64,000 nt of DNA from CAZYBU01 sp964645775 (GTDB lineage Bacteria > Spirochaetota > UBA4802 > UBA5550): positions 5,369 to 69,368 of the forward strand of contig CAZYBU010000016.1 of NCBI GenBank assembly GCA_964645775.1, written 5' to 3'. The notes beneath the pieces were generated by a model, which saw only the letters and a program-made list of their open reading frames with translations, was not told the DNA's origin and ran no database searches. Shown here piece after piece: positions 26,140-34,640 of this stretch (position 1 is the stretch's first letter; the number at the start of each line of letters is the position of its first letter). The position numbers and the translations under genes were made by a program.

Positions 26140-27855
26140 ATGACGATAGTTATCGCCCGGAGAGTGAGCCAGGTCTTCTTTTCCGTACTTTTCCTCTGGC
26201 TTCTCCTGGTAAACACCCTGGGAGAGGAGCTCTGGCAGGTCCGGGGATGGCCGGTTAACCTTTTTCTTAACCTGGACCCCCTCAATGCCCTGGGGACCCT
26301 CCTCTCCACGGGAACAATTTACTCCGGACTGGCGTTGTCGGCGATAGTTATCGGTGCCACCATCCTCTTTGGGAGGTTTTTCTGCGGTTTTATGTGTCCT
26401 CTGGGGAGCCTGAACCATTTTGTCGGGTACCTGGCCCACAGGAAAAAGACCCTGGCCGAGAAGGTACGGCTTAACCGGTATCGGAAGGGCCACGCGATCA
26501 AGTACCTGGTCCTGACACTCTTTCTGGTCATCGCCGCTCTTCCCTTCGCTCCGAAGAGCCTTCAGACCGGCCTCCTGGATCCCATACCTCTTATGACCCG
26601 GACCTTTAACCTGGTCCTGATCCCTCTCGGTGAAAACCTGGCCGGCCGGGCCGGGGAACGTTTCCATGAAGGGGGCCTGGTTATCCTGCTTATATTCCTT
26701 GCCATCATACTTGCTAACCTGGCCATACCCCGGTTCTACTGCCGGTTCCTCTGTCCCCTGGGGGCCCTCTACGCCCTCCTGGGCCGGTATTCCATCTTCC
26801 GTATCGGGCAGAACGCGAACAAATGCCTGGAGTGCGACATCTGCGACCGGAACTGCGAGGGCGGCTGCGAACCGGCGAAAACGATCCATACCGGGGAGTG
26901 CGTCCTCTGCTTTAACTGCCTGGACGACTGTCCCCATGACACCATAAGCTACCAGAGAAAGGTCTCCACGGCCGGAGAGATCCGCGGACCGGAGGTCTCC
27001 CGCAGGGCCTTCCTTCTGACCCTGGGAGGGGGAGTTCTGCTCATACCCACTGTCCGCCTGGCCGCCGGCACGAAAGGCAACTGGGACCATACCCTCATCC
27101 GTCCTCCAGGCTCCCTGGCCGAGGAGGAATTCCTTGAGCGTTGTATCAAATGCGGACAGTGCATGCGTATCTGTCCCACGAACATTATCCAGCCGGCCGA
27201 TCTCTCCCACGGCATCGAGGGACTCTGGTCCCCGGTGCTGAACTTCCGTATCGGCACAAGCGGCTGCCAGTACAACTGCGTGGCCTGCGGCCAGTCGTGC
27301 CCCACGGCCGCCATCCGGCCGGTCACCCTGGCCGAAAAGCAGGGCACGGGAGACTACGAGAAGAAGGGCCCGGTCCGCCTGGGCACGGCCTGGATCGACC
27401 GTTCCCTCTGCCTGCCCTGGTCCATGAAGACCCCCTGCATCGTCTGCCAGGAGAACTGCCCCGTGAGCCCCAAGGCCATCTTCACGGAAGATGATTTCTC
27501 CCCGGTACGGGAGGGAGCCCGGAGGGTGAAAGCGGTCTCAGGCAAAGAGGTCACCCTTGAGGAGGTGCAGGATACCTCCGCCTGGGCCGGAGGCGATTAC
27601 TATCTCCGGAAAGGAGAGAAGACCTGGCAGATAGGGACAGCCGGGGGAGAGAAACTGGAACTGGAAAGAGAACCGGAGCTTGCCTCCGGAGACAGTATAG
27701 AAATAACTGTTCGTCTGCAGCTGCCTTTTATCGACATGGATAAGTGCGTCGGCTGCGGTATCTGTGAACATGAGTGCCCGGTCACGGGCAAGAAAGCGAT
27801 CCGGGTCACGGCCGACGGCGAGACCCGTGAGAAAGACCACAGGATGAACCTGTAA
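26140..27855 (+). CDS. Polyferredoxin, NapH-like membrane part fused to NapG-like part
   Basis: The protein has 571 residues. The N-terminal half is NapH-like, with several transmembrane helices carrying CGFMCPLGSLNHF (about 84) and CRFLCPLGALYALLG (about 200). A cytoplasmic ferredoxin segment follows (CLECDICDRNC and CVLCFNCLDDCPHD, about 228-267). At about 286 a twin-arginine-like motif plus hydrophobic stretch (SRRAFLLTLGGGVLLIPT) begins a NapG/MauM-like half. It has CIKCGQCMRICP (about 334), GCQYNCVACGQSCP (about 374), CIVCQENCP (about 433) and CVGCGICEHECP (about 535). It looks like a quinol-linked electron relay through the membrane to the exported DUF362 and aldo/keto reductase. The redox partners are inferred. 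Confidence 0.88.
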   Translation: MTIVIARRVSQVFFSVLFLWLLLVNTLGEELWQVRGWPVNLFLNLDPLNALGTLLSTGTIYSGLALSAIVIGATILFGRFFCGFMCPLGSLNHFVGYLAHRKKTLAEKVRLNRYRKGHAIKYLVLTLFLVIAALPFAPKSLQTGLLDPIPLMTRTFNLVLIPLGENLAGRAGERFHEGGLVILLIFLAIILANLAIPRFYCRFLCPLGALYALLGRYSIFRIGQNANKCLECDICDRNCEGGCEPAKTIHTGECVLCFNCLDDCPHDTISYQRKVSTAGEIRGPEVSRRAFLLTLGGGVLLIPTVRLAAGTKGNWDHTLIRPPGSLAEEEFLERCIKCGQCMRICPTNIIQPADLSHGIEGLWSPVLNFRIGTSGCQYNCVACGQSCPTAAIRPVTLAEKQGTGDYEKKGPVRLGTAWIDRSLCLPWSMKTPCIVCQENCPVSPKAIFTEDDFSPVREGARRVKAVSGKEVTLEEVQDTSAWAGGDYYLRKGEKTWQIGTAGGEKLELEREPELASGDSIEITVRLQLPFIDMDKCVGCGICEHECPVTGKKAIRVTADGETREKDHRMNL

Positions 27856-27872
27856 TTGAAAAGGAGACAACG

Positions 27873-29102
27873 ATGAATGATCATAAACTGAGCAGAAAGG
27901 ATTTTTTCAGAACCCTGGCCGTGACCGGGGCCGGAACCACCCTGGCCATGCTGGGATGCGGCGTAAGCGAGAACTCCGGCAATGCGGACGCCGCCCAGAA
28001 CAGCGGAGAGTACCCGGCCGTACCGACCCGTCCCCTTGGAAGGACCGGCATGAGGATACCGGTGGTCTTTCACGGGATCATGTACAACCTGATGGAGAAC
28101 CAGATCGTTCTGGGCAAGGCCTTCCAGTGGGGCATGAAGATGGTCGACACATCCCACGGCTATGCCGGAGGTAACAGCGAGCTGGGAATCGGCAAATACC
28201 TGAAGCGTTACCCGGAGAAGAGAAAGGACATTATCATCGTTTCCAAGGCTTCCAGGGCCAACAGTGTTCAGCAGGTGGAGGATCGGCTTCAGAAGTCCCT
28301 GAAGAGGATGAATACCGATTACATCGATATCTACTACGGCGTCCACGGCCTGTCCGATCCCTCGGACCTGACGCCGGAACTCCGCAGGTGGGCCGAGAAC
28401 GCCAAGAGACGGGGCGTGATCAAACAGTTCGGTTTCAGCACCCACAGGAACATGGCCGCCTGTCTCCAGGCCGCTTCCCGGATGGACTGGATCGATGTTA
28501 TTATGACATCTTTCAACTTCCGTCTTATGCAGGATAACGAGATGGACCGGGCCGTGGAGGCCTGCCACGCGAAGGGAATCGGCCTTATCGCCATGAAGGT
28601 CATGGCCCTGAATATCTCCACGTCGGGGGACAAAGAGCTGACTCGCCATTTTACGCAGAAAGGCTATACCGACGGCCAGGCCAAGCTGAAGGCGGTGCTC
28701 GACGACAAACGCATTGCCGGTGCCTGCGTCACCATGCAGAACACCGCCCTTATAACGGCCAACGCGGCCGCCGCCCTGGACAGGACCCGTTTGGGCCGTG
28801 ACGATCACGAATTTCTGCGAAAGTACGCGGCCCAAACCCGCGACGATTACTGCGCCGGCTGCGCCTCTATCTGCGACCATGCCCTTCCCGAGGCGCCGGT
28901 GGTGAGTGACGTGATGCGCTACCTCATGTACTATAACAGTTACGGGGATGAAAAGAAGGCCCGGGACCTCTTCCGCAAAGATATACCGGCCGCCACCCGG
29001 AAGAGGCTGGCGAACCTGGATTACGCAACCGTGGAGAGGAGCTGTCCCCGGAATCTTCCCGTGGGCCGCTTCATGGCCGAGGCTTTGGTTAAGCTGGCGT
29101 GA
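27873..29102 (+). CDS. Exported aldo/keto reductase-family protein
   Basis: The protein has 409 residues. The N-terminus is a Tat-like signal (LSRKDFFRTLAVTGAGTTL) ending in MLGCG, so it may be a lipidated Tat substrate. The body is an aldo/keto reductase barrel: RPLGRTGMRIPVVFHG (about 50), VDTSHGYAGGNSELGIGKYL (about 91), IIVSKASR, and LKRMNTDYIDIYYGVHG (about 145). The usual catalytic Tyr region reads SHGYAG. The C-terminus has DYCAGCASICDHALP (about 328), three Cys in CxxCxxxC spacing, one short of a full [4Fe-4S] motif. Exported members of this family usually sit with ferredoxins. The real electron donor is unknown. Confidence 0.82.
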   Translation: MNDHKLSRKDFFRTLAVTGAGTTLAMLGCGVSENSGNADAAQNSGEYPAVPTRPLGRTGMRIPVVFHGIMYNLMENQIVLGKAFQWGMKMVDTSHGYAGGNSELGIGKYLKRYPEKRKDIIIVSKASRANSVQQVEDRLQKSLKRMNTDYIDIYYGVHGLSDPSDLTPELRRWAENAKRRGVIKQFGFSTHRNMAACLQAASRMDWIDVIMTSFNFRLMQDNEMDRAVEACHAKGIGLIAMKVMALNISTSGDKELTRHFTQKGYTDGQAKLKAVLDDKRIAGACVTMQNTALITANAAAALDRTRLGRDDHEFLRKYAAQTRDDYCAGCASICDHALPEAPVVSDVMRYLMYYNSYGDEKKARDLFRKDIPAATRKRLANLDYATVERSCPRNLPVGRFMAEALVKLA

Positions 29103-29542
29103 AAAAGTGGCTTATGGTCCTGGCGGTTCTTATCCTGGTTATAGGGGCCCACTTCGCCTTCTTCTCCCTGGAGTACTACCGGGAGGTGGGCCGCTTCGGG
29201 GACCCGGGGGCCGCGGTCTATCTCCAGGCCTACCTGAACGAGCATGAACAGGGGAGGGGAGCGGCCATCGGCCTTCTATCCGCCCTTGCCGTCTACCTGG
29301 CCGTCACCTGGCATGAAACAGGAAACAGGAAAAGCGTGATCGCCGGGGCCGCCGCGGCCCTGGTCCTCTTCTGCCTGCCTGTCCTTCTCCTGGGGGCCGG
29401 GGAGACCCCCATGTTCGGGTACATCGTGAAGAAGGTAGGATGGATCTACGTGGAGATCCAGGACCTGGTCTTCATGGTATTCGCCCTTCTCGCCTTTATC
29501 GGGGGTGTTCTCGCCGCCCGGCTGGCGGGACGTAACACCTGA
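29099..29542 (+). CDS. Small polytopic membrane protein
   Basis: The protein has 147 residues from a GTG at 29099 that overlaps the previous stop. It has four hydrophobic segments (about 4-24, 55-72, 80-100, 118-140). Between the first two is an amphipathic stretch with YYREVGRFGDPGAAVYLQAYLNEH. I do not recognise the family. As the last gene of the redox operon it may be a membrane anchor or subunit of the same complex, but that is only context. Confidence 0.7.
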   Translation: MKKWLMVLAVLILVIGAHFAFFSLEYYREVGRFGDPGAAVYLQAYLNEHEQGRGAAIGLLSALAVYLAVTWHETGNRKSVIAGAAAALVLFCLPVLLLGAGETPMFGYIVKKVGWIYVEIQDLVFMVFALLAFIGGVLAARLAGRNT

Positions 29543-29634
29543 AGGAAAAACTCTTGATATAATTTTATTGTTTGAAAAGCTGTTTGAACTGGATAGGGTT
29601 ATATGTGCCCATGAGGTTATACAGGTGATCATAA

Positions 29635-30810
29635 ATGGATCTCTACGTATCAAGGTTACAGCTTAAAAACTGGAAGAATTTTCACTTTGTTGATATTCTC
29701 CTCAACAGAAGGTCTTTCCTTGTTGGTCCGAACGCTTCAGGAAAATCGAATTTTCTGGATGCTGTACGTTTTCTTCATGATATTTCTAAACCGGGTGGCG
29801 GTCTGGAGAACGCTTTATCGAGCAGAGGAGGTCTTGGAAGAATCCGAAGCCTCTTTGCCCGCAGAGATCCCCAGGTGAACATAACGGTTGAACTCAGTAA
29901 TACAAAAAAGGATTCTGTTGAATGGCAGTACTCGCTTTCTCTAAAGCAGGAAAAAACCGGCAAGCATCTGGTTCAGATAGATTTTGAACAGGTGATTCAC
30001 AGGGGGAAAACACTATTTACACGGCCGGATGAAGATGATAAAAAGGACACTCTTAGGCTGACCCAGACCTTTCTTGAGCAGATAAACACGAACAGGGACT
30101 TCAGGGATATCTACCTGTTCTTCAAGGAAGTACGTTACCTTCATCTTATCCCGCAGATTATTCGTCAGCCTGAACTTTTTTTTAATACATCGGATTCCAG
30201 AGGAGAGGATGCCTTCGGATTCCATTTTCTTGAAACCCTGACAAAAACTCCGAAGAAGACCCTCGATTCAAGATTAAAACGGATAGAGAATGCCCTGCGA
30301 AGCGCGGTTCCCTATTTCAAAGAACTGGAACCCGTTAAAGATGAAAAAGGAGTTCCCCATCTTCAGGCCATCTATGATCACTGGAGACCAAACCGGGCAG
30401 GCAAGCAGAAAGAGGACCAGTTTTCTGATGGTACGATAAGACTTATTGGAATACTGTGGTCCCTTTTGGAAAAAAACGAACTATTACTGCTTGAAGAACC
30501 AGAATTGTCACTGCATCCAGCGGTAGTTGAGATCCTTCCCGATTTATTTCACCAGGTAATGTCATTGAGCCGCGAGAAAAAGAAACAGGTCATAATCAGC
30601 ACGCACAGTCCTGATCTGCTTTCTTCCGATGGTTTATCCCCTTCTGAGGTATTGCTTTTCACTCCCGGAAATGAGGGTACGGTTGTTCGTAAGGTCTCGG
30701 ATATCGATTATGCGAGAGAACTGCTTCTTAACGGTATGTCCATGGAAGAGGTCGTTATTCCCATGACGAAACCGGGCAATATTGACCAGTTGCGGCTTTT
30801 TAATGAGTGA
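29635..30810 (+). CDS. AAA ATPase of a two-gene OLD/RecF-like unit (candidate defence ATPase)
   Basis: The product has 391 residues. The ABC-type ATPase core is complete: Walker A GPNASGKS (31-38), ELLLLEEPELSLHP as Walker B (about 282-295), and the switch histidine in IISTHSPDLL (about 320). Between them lies a helical insertion (about 90-230), as in AAA_15/AAA_21 proteins. The TOPRIM nuclease half found in single-chain OLD proteins is missing here and is encoded by the next gene, which overlaps by eight bases. Such split ATPase-TOPRIM pairs include several anti-phage systems. Base composition is clearly more A+T-rich than the genes on the left, which fits acquisition by transfer. Confidence 0.85.
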   Translation: MDLYVSRLQLKNWKNFHFVDILLNRRSFLVGPNASGKSNFLDAVRFLHDISKPGGGLENALSSRGGLGRIRSLFARRDPQVNITVELSNTKKDSVEWQYSLSLKQEKTGKHLVQIDFEQVIHRGKTLFTRPDEDDKKDTLRLTQTFLEQINTNRDFRDIYLFFKEVRYLHLIPQIIRQPELFFNTSDSRGEDAFGFHFLETLTKTPKKTLDSRLKRIENALRSAVPYFKELEPVKDEKGVPHLQAIYDHWRPNRAGKQKEDQFSDGTIRLIGILWSLLEKNELLLLEEPELSLHPAVVEILPDLFHQVMSLSREKKKQVIISTHSPDLLSSDGLSPSEVLLFTPGNEGTVVRKVSDIDYARELLLNGMSMEEVVIPMTKPGNIDQLRLFNE

Positions 30811-31426
30811 TGAAGTATACATTACTACAGTGACTGAAGACAGGTTAAGCAGGGTCCTGGTCCATAGAATACTCTTAACTTCGACAGTCAAATATAATGT
30901 AATCTATGATCTGCCCCATGCCGGGAGAAAGCGGTCCGCTCAGGGAAATGGATACATACGTAATAAAATACGGGCTTTTAATGAAGCCTCCAGCTTTAAA
31001 CCCTGCATCGTAGTTCTTGACCTTGATAAAAGGGAGTGTGCTCCCGCCTATCGAAGAGATCTTCTACCTGATGGTAATCATCACAATATGATACTGAGAA
31101 TCGCGGTCAGGGAGATAGAAAGCTGGGTTATGGCCGACAGGGACTCCTTTTCCAGATGGCTTGGTATCAGCCAGGACAATTTACCGCTCAATGTAGATGA
31201 CATTGATAATCCTAAAAAAGAACTCTTTAAACTTGTAAGGAGATCACGAAAAAGAACAATAAAAGAAGGTATTCTTCCTCCCGATGAATTGACCAGAACA
31301 GGCCCCCAGTATAATTCTATGCTCTGTTCCTTTGTACAGGAAAACTGGGAGCGTCAGAGGGCCGCTCGCTATTCGGATAGCCTATCAAGGGCGTTACATC
31401 GAATTGATTCATTTAAACCATTATAG
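30803..31426 (+). CDS. DUF4276-like TOPRIM protein, partner of the AAA ATPase
   Basis: The product has 207 residues from the ATG at 30803, inside the end of the ATPase gene (ATGAGTGA overlap). A TOPRIM-like arrangement is visible: Glu in TVTEDRLSRVL (about 12), a DxD pair in IVVLDLDKREC (about 72-74), and AVREIESWVMADRDSF (about 106-121), close to the block typical of DUF4276. The metal-binding acidic residues needed for a nuclease seem present. With the AAA protein it forms a likely effector-sensor pair. The target, DNA or RNA, cannot be told from sequence. Composition is A+T-rich like its partner. Confidence 0.75.
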   Translation: MSDEVYITTVTEDRLSRVLVHRILLTSTVKYNVIYDLPHAGRKRSAQGNGYIRNKIRAFNEASSFKPCIVVLDLDKRECAPAYRRDLLPDGNHHNMILRIAVREIESWVMADRDSFSRWLGISQDNLPLNVDDIDNPKKELFKLVRRSRKRTIKEGILPPDELTRTGPQYNSMLCSFVQENWERQRAARYSDSLSRALHRIDSFKPL

Positions 31427-31508
31427 AGCCTAAAAAAAGTCCCAAAAAAACTTGAAAACCCCCGGGTATTTTTGCAAATTGCCTTTTACGATGAACATGG
31501 GGGAGATT

Positions 31509-32504
31509 ATGAAACAGGCCCTGCCGATAGTTATCGCTCTTTTTACGCTCGCGGCTCCGCTTTTCGGGGATACCCGGATCATAACCCACGTGGGGGATGT
31601 CCAGGTCAATACCGGCGACGACTGGGAGAAACCGGAAAAGGACATGAAGCTCCTCCAGGGCGACGTGGTCCGCACCGGCTCCGACGGCTACGCGGAACTG
31701 GAGCAGGACGGCAACCGTATCCAGGTAAGCTCCGACAGCCGGTTTCGAATCTCCGCCTCCGAGGACCAGGGTAAGCGGACCGGTACCTTCTCCATGCTCT
31801 GGGGCCGGGTGGTTATGGTTGCGAAAAAGCTGAAGAAGGGCGACAGGCCCTACACCGTGACCACGCCTTCAGGCACGGCCGCCGTCCGGGGAACGAAGTT
31901 CAGCGTGGCCACCGGTAAGGACGGAACCACCCTGGTTCAGGTGAACGAGGGAGAGGTGGCCGTTGCCGGTAAGAGCGAAGAGGTCCGGGTAAAGGCGAAC
32001 CAGGAGACCACGGTCCCCTACGGAGGCGACCCCTCGAAGATCCGCATCATGGACAAGTTCAAGTGGCGGGAGTGGCTCCAGGAGAGCGAGAAACGGGCCG
32101 AGGGTAACGAGCTTGCCATCATGAAGACCTCCCTGGAGAAGGTCCAGGCCCTGGACAGCGAGATACGGGCCCTGGAAGAGTACAGTGAAGAGAAAGCGAA
32201 AGAGGCGGAGAAGCTCCTGGAGGAGTATAAAGAGCTGAAGAAGAAGGGGAGAGATTTCTGGGCGAAGAAGAAGCGGGCAGAATGGTACCGTACACGCCGG
32301 GAATCATCGACCAGTAAACCTAAGATACGGTACAAGGCGAGTCGTATAGAATTGATACGGGATTTTGCCGGGAGTATTCGTGACCGTAAGCCGGGTGATA
32401 ATGAAATTGTCACCATATATGAAAAGATTGACTCTATCTATGAAAGTCATTTTCATTATATTGAAGAGATACGGGAAAGTCTGAGGAAACGGGGTTTACG
32501 TTAA
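31509..32504 (+). CDS. Exported FecR-domain protein with coiled coil
   Basis: The protein has 331 residues from the ATG at 31509 (GGGGAG upstream). A signal peptide (KQALPIVIALFTLAAPLFG) is followed by a FecR domain (about 22-165) with THVGDVQVNTGDDWEKPEK, LLQGDVVRTGSDGYAELEQ, TVTTPSGTAAVRGTKFSV and LVQVNEGEVAV. A charged helical region follows (about 195-260, EKVQALDSEIRALEEYSEEK). FecR domains of this kind sit in the periplasm and often act in envelope sensing or scaffolding; there is no sigma factor next to it. The codon style returns to G+C-rich for most of the gene and becomes A+T-richer at the 3' end. Confidence 0.85.
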   Translation: MKQALPIVIALFTLAAPLFGDTRIITHVGDVQVNTGDDWEKPEKDMKLLQGDVVRTGSDGYAELEQDGNRIQVSSDSRFRISASEDQGKRTGTFSMLWGRVVMVAKKLKKGDRPYTVTTPSGTAAVRGTKFSVATGKDGTTLVQVNEGEVAVAGKSEEVRVKANQETTVPYGGDPSKIRIMDKFKWREWLQESEKRAEGNELAIMKTSLEKVQALDSEIRALEEYSEEKAKEAEKLLEEYKELKKKGRDFWAKKKRAEWYRTRRESSTSKPKIRYKASRIELIRDFAGSIRDRKPGDNEIVTIYEKIDSIYESHFHYIEEIRESLRKRGLR

Positions 32505-32534
32505 TACGTAAGTTAGTATGGGGAGGAGAATGAA

Positions 32535-32981
32535 ATGAAAAAGATTATAATTATATCTGTATTTGCTGGTTTATTGATGTATCTAAGCGGTTGTTTTCTT
32601 GAAGATACAAGTTGTGAAGGGGAGGCTCTTACAGGCTCGTATCAAACGGATATTGAAGGTGTTATCTCGAATCTTGAGACTGAGATAAATTCAGGTACAT
32701 ACAGCGGTTTCATGAATTTAATGCATCCGGATTCAGATTATTATGGAGGTAGCTTCACTGAGGATGATTATAATGATCTTGAAAGGGACTATAATTTTTA
32801 CAGCCCTTCGTCGGTAACAGGGGATACTTGTAATGCTTCTATTGATTATACTGCAGATAACGATTCGGTTAATGGTATGAGTACTGAGTTTATAATGCGT
32901 TTGGATGGCAGTACATGGAAGGTCCTTCGATGGTATGAAGAAGGGTCGACAATTTATAGAAATTACCAACCCCCTCAATAG
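32535..32981 (+). CDS. Small lipoprotein, unknown function
   Basis: The protein has 148 residues. The signal peptide KKIIIISVFAGLLMYLSGC ends in a good lipobox (LSGC, Cys about 20). The mature part is acidic and Tyr-rich, with a helix (IEGVISNLETEINSGTYSGFMNLM) and a C-terminal LDGSTWKVLRWYEEGS that recalls NTF2-like lipoproteins, though I cannot confirm that. GGGAGGAG precedes the ATG. The gene is A+T-rich compared with neighbours. A terminator overlaps its last codons. Confidence 0.75.
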   Translation: MKKIIIISVFAGLLMYLSGCFLEDTSCEGEALTGSYQTDIEGVISNLETEINSGTYSGFMNLMHPDSDYYGGSFTEDDYNDLERDYNFYSPSSVTGDTCNASIDYTADNDSVNGMSTEFIMRLDGSTWKVLRWYEEGSTIYRNYQPPQ

Positions 32982-32997
32982 GGGTGGTATCTTTTTC
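32965..32997 (+). terminator. Rho-independent terminator overlapping a stop codon
   Basis: TACCAACCCC (32965-32974) pairs with GGGGTGGTA (32981-32989), with one bulged A, and is followed by a T-rich run (CTTTTTC). The TAG stop of the 32535 lipoprotein lies in the loop and 3' arm. Confidence 0.75.
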
Positions 32998-33180
32998 ATG
33001 GGAGGACCCTTCGTTCGTCCCGACGCGGTCGGTCCTCTCTCAGGTATGTTTCTGGAGTGATAAGCCTTTTGCCGGCCCTGAGTGAAATGAAGGGGCAGGA
33101 CCTCTCTAGACTCGGAGTATTTAATATTGCATCCTTCGCCCCTGGTATTCCCTTCGGGCTCTGGATTCTCAGGAGAAAAA

Positions 33181-33684
33181 ATGAGTGATTTAAAAGCGAC
33201 CATACAGACAAATAAGGGTGACATTCACCTGGAACTCTATCCCGGCAAGGCCCCGGTCACCGTGGCGAACTTCGCCAACCTGGCGAAGAGGGGATTCTAC
33301 GACGGTCTGAACTTTCACAGGGTCATTGAGAACTTCATGATCCAGGGCGGATGCCCCGAAGGCTCAGGCCGGGGAGGCCCCGGCTACCGCTTCGAGGACG
33401 AGTTTACCCCGGAGCTTCGCCACCACGCCCCGGGAAGGCTCTCCATGGCAAACGCCGGCCCCGGCACTAACGGCAGCCAGTTCTTCATTACCCACGTGGA
33501 GACGCCCTGGCTCGACGATAAGCATACCATCTTCGGCTCCGTGGTATCACCGGCAGACCAGGAGGTGGTGAACTCTATCCTCCAGGGCGACACCATCAAG
33601 ACCGTTGTCATCGAAGGTGATACCGCTGACCTTTTTGAGGCCCAGAAGGACCGTATCCAGGAGTGGAACTCTATCCTGGGCTGA
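33181..33684 (+). CDS. Cyclophilin-type peptidyl-prolyl cis-trans isomerase
   Basis: The protein has 167 residues, typical of cytoplasmic single-domain cyclophilins. The ATG at 33181 is chosen because the fold begins at once (DLKATIQTNKGDIHLELYP) and there is no signal peptide. The active-site pattern is intact: NFHRVIENFMIQGGCPEGSG (about 44-62), GRLSMANAGPGTNGSQFFIT (about 83-102) and DDKHTIFGSVV (about 113). It speeds proline isomerisation in folding proteins. The SEC-C gene at 33775 follows after about 90 bases. Confidence 0.95.
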   Translation: MSDLKATIQTNKGDIHLELYPGKAPVTVANFANLAKRGFYDGLNFHRVIENFMIQGGCPEGSGRGGPGYRFEDEFTPELRHHAPGRLSMANAGPGTNGSQFFITHVETPWLDDKHTIFGSVVSPADQEVVNSILQGDTIKTVVIEGDTADLFEAQKDRIQEWNSILG

Positions 33685-33774
33685 GGGAACCTCCTTTGCC
33701 GGTGAGAGGTATCCTGCTTGACAACGACCGCCATGCATACAATGTATGGGGAACCCTTTACCTGGGAGACGGAC

Positions 33775-34515
33775 ATGTCCTTTGATGAACCATTACCCCA
33801 CCTGGACGCCTTTTTGAAGTCCGCGCCGGAAGAGTCGGACGCCATGAGCTACAACCAGCTCCTCGGCTTTCTCTTTACCGTGTGCGCCGCGCCCGACATG
33901 GTTATGCCCTCCCAGTGGATCGGCATGGTCTTTGACCCGGAGAAGACCGAGTTCTCCGGCCAAAAGGAGGCGGAGAAGGTGACCGGCGACCTTATGATGC
34001 TCTACAACGAAATATGCAGGGACATCAATGAATCGGGCGGTTCCCTTCCGAAACAGATCGAAGTACGGGAGGACCCATTGGAGAACTTCGATGAGGACGC
34101 GCCCCTCAGGGAATGGTCCGTCGGTTTCTTCACCGGTCACCAGTACCTGTCCGAAATGTGGGAGAACCTCCTCCCGGACAGCATGGAGGAGGAACTCGAT
34201 TCCGTCCTTCTCCCCCTGACCTTCTTTATCGACCGGGAGTTCGCCGAAGGTTTCCTGGAAGACATAAATAAAGAGAACAACGAGGTCCTCACCCTTAAGG
34301 ACTTCGCGGTCGTGATGATCCGTCTCTTTCCTGACATGGTTAACACGTACGGGATTATGGGACGTACTATCTACCAGACGAAAATGGGGTTGGATGCCGC
34401 GCAGCAGGATGGCAATCCCGATCAATTAACAAAGGAAGAGACTCCGGGCAGAAACGATCCCTGTCCCTGCGGAAGCGGTAAGAAATTCAAAAACTGCTGT
34501 ATGACCCATCATTAG
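33775..34515 (+). CDS. YecA/UPF0149-type protein with C-terminal SEC-C zinc motif
   Basis: The protein has 246 residues from the ATG at 33775, chosen for the GGGAG six bases upstream. The N-terminal all-helical part (about 5-200) resembles UPF0149/YecA: DAMSYNQLLGFLFTVCAAPDMVMPSQWIGMVF (residues about 24-55) and REWSVGFFTGHQYL. The C-terminus ends with a SEC-C zinc motif, NDPCPCGSGKKFKNCC (about 226-241), also found in SecA and other ribosome- or nucleic-acid-linked proteins. The biological role is unknown. The gene stands alone. Confidence 0.85.
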   Translation: MSFDEPLPHLDAFLKSAPEESDAMSYNQLLGFLFTVCAAPDMVMPSQWIGMVFDPEKTEFSGQKEAEKVTGDLMMLYNEICRDINESGGSLPKQIEVREDPLENFDEDAPLREWSVGFFTGHQYLSEMWENLLPDSMEEELDSVLLPLTFFIDREFAEGFLEDINKENNEVLTLKDFAVVMIRLFPDMVNTYGIMGRTIYQTKMGLDAAQQDGNPDQLTKEETPGRNDPCPCGSGKKFKNCCMTHH

Positions 34516-34574
34516 GCGGTAAGAGTTTCTCTTCCGTTCACGGTATGTATTATTTTACCCTGTGCCAGCTTGAC

Positions 34575-34608
34575 AATAAAAGGGGCCCCCGGCGATACCG
34601 GGAGCCCC
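34575..34608 (-). terminator. Rho-independent terminator for the yjfB-like gene
   Basis: GGGGCCCCCGG (34582-34592), loop CGATA, CCGGGAGCCCC (34598-34608) form a strong stem with one internal mismatch. On the minus strand it is followed by CTTTTATTG (34581-34575), a T-rich tail, 33 bases past the minus-strand stop. Confidence 0.8.
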
Positions 34609-34640
34609 ATTAGGGAATGAAATGGTTCCTCTGGTTCGTT

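Noticed and set aside
25651..27210. Long open frame of 519 codons on the minus strand
   Set aside because: It lies opposite the DUF362 and polyferredoxin genes, whose products have clear domains and motifs. The minus-strand protein is Gly/Gln/Pro-rich without recognisable features, a by-product of G+C-rich codon use.
27600..28880. Open frame of 426 codons on the minus strand
   Set aside because: It is the reverse of the aldo/keto reductase gene and has no signal, domain or ribosome site.
33718..33746. TTGACA at 33718 as a promoter for the SEC-C gene
   Set aside because: The only -10-like word (TACAAT) is 14 bases away, too close, and the normal spacing gives no match.
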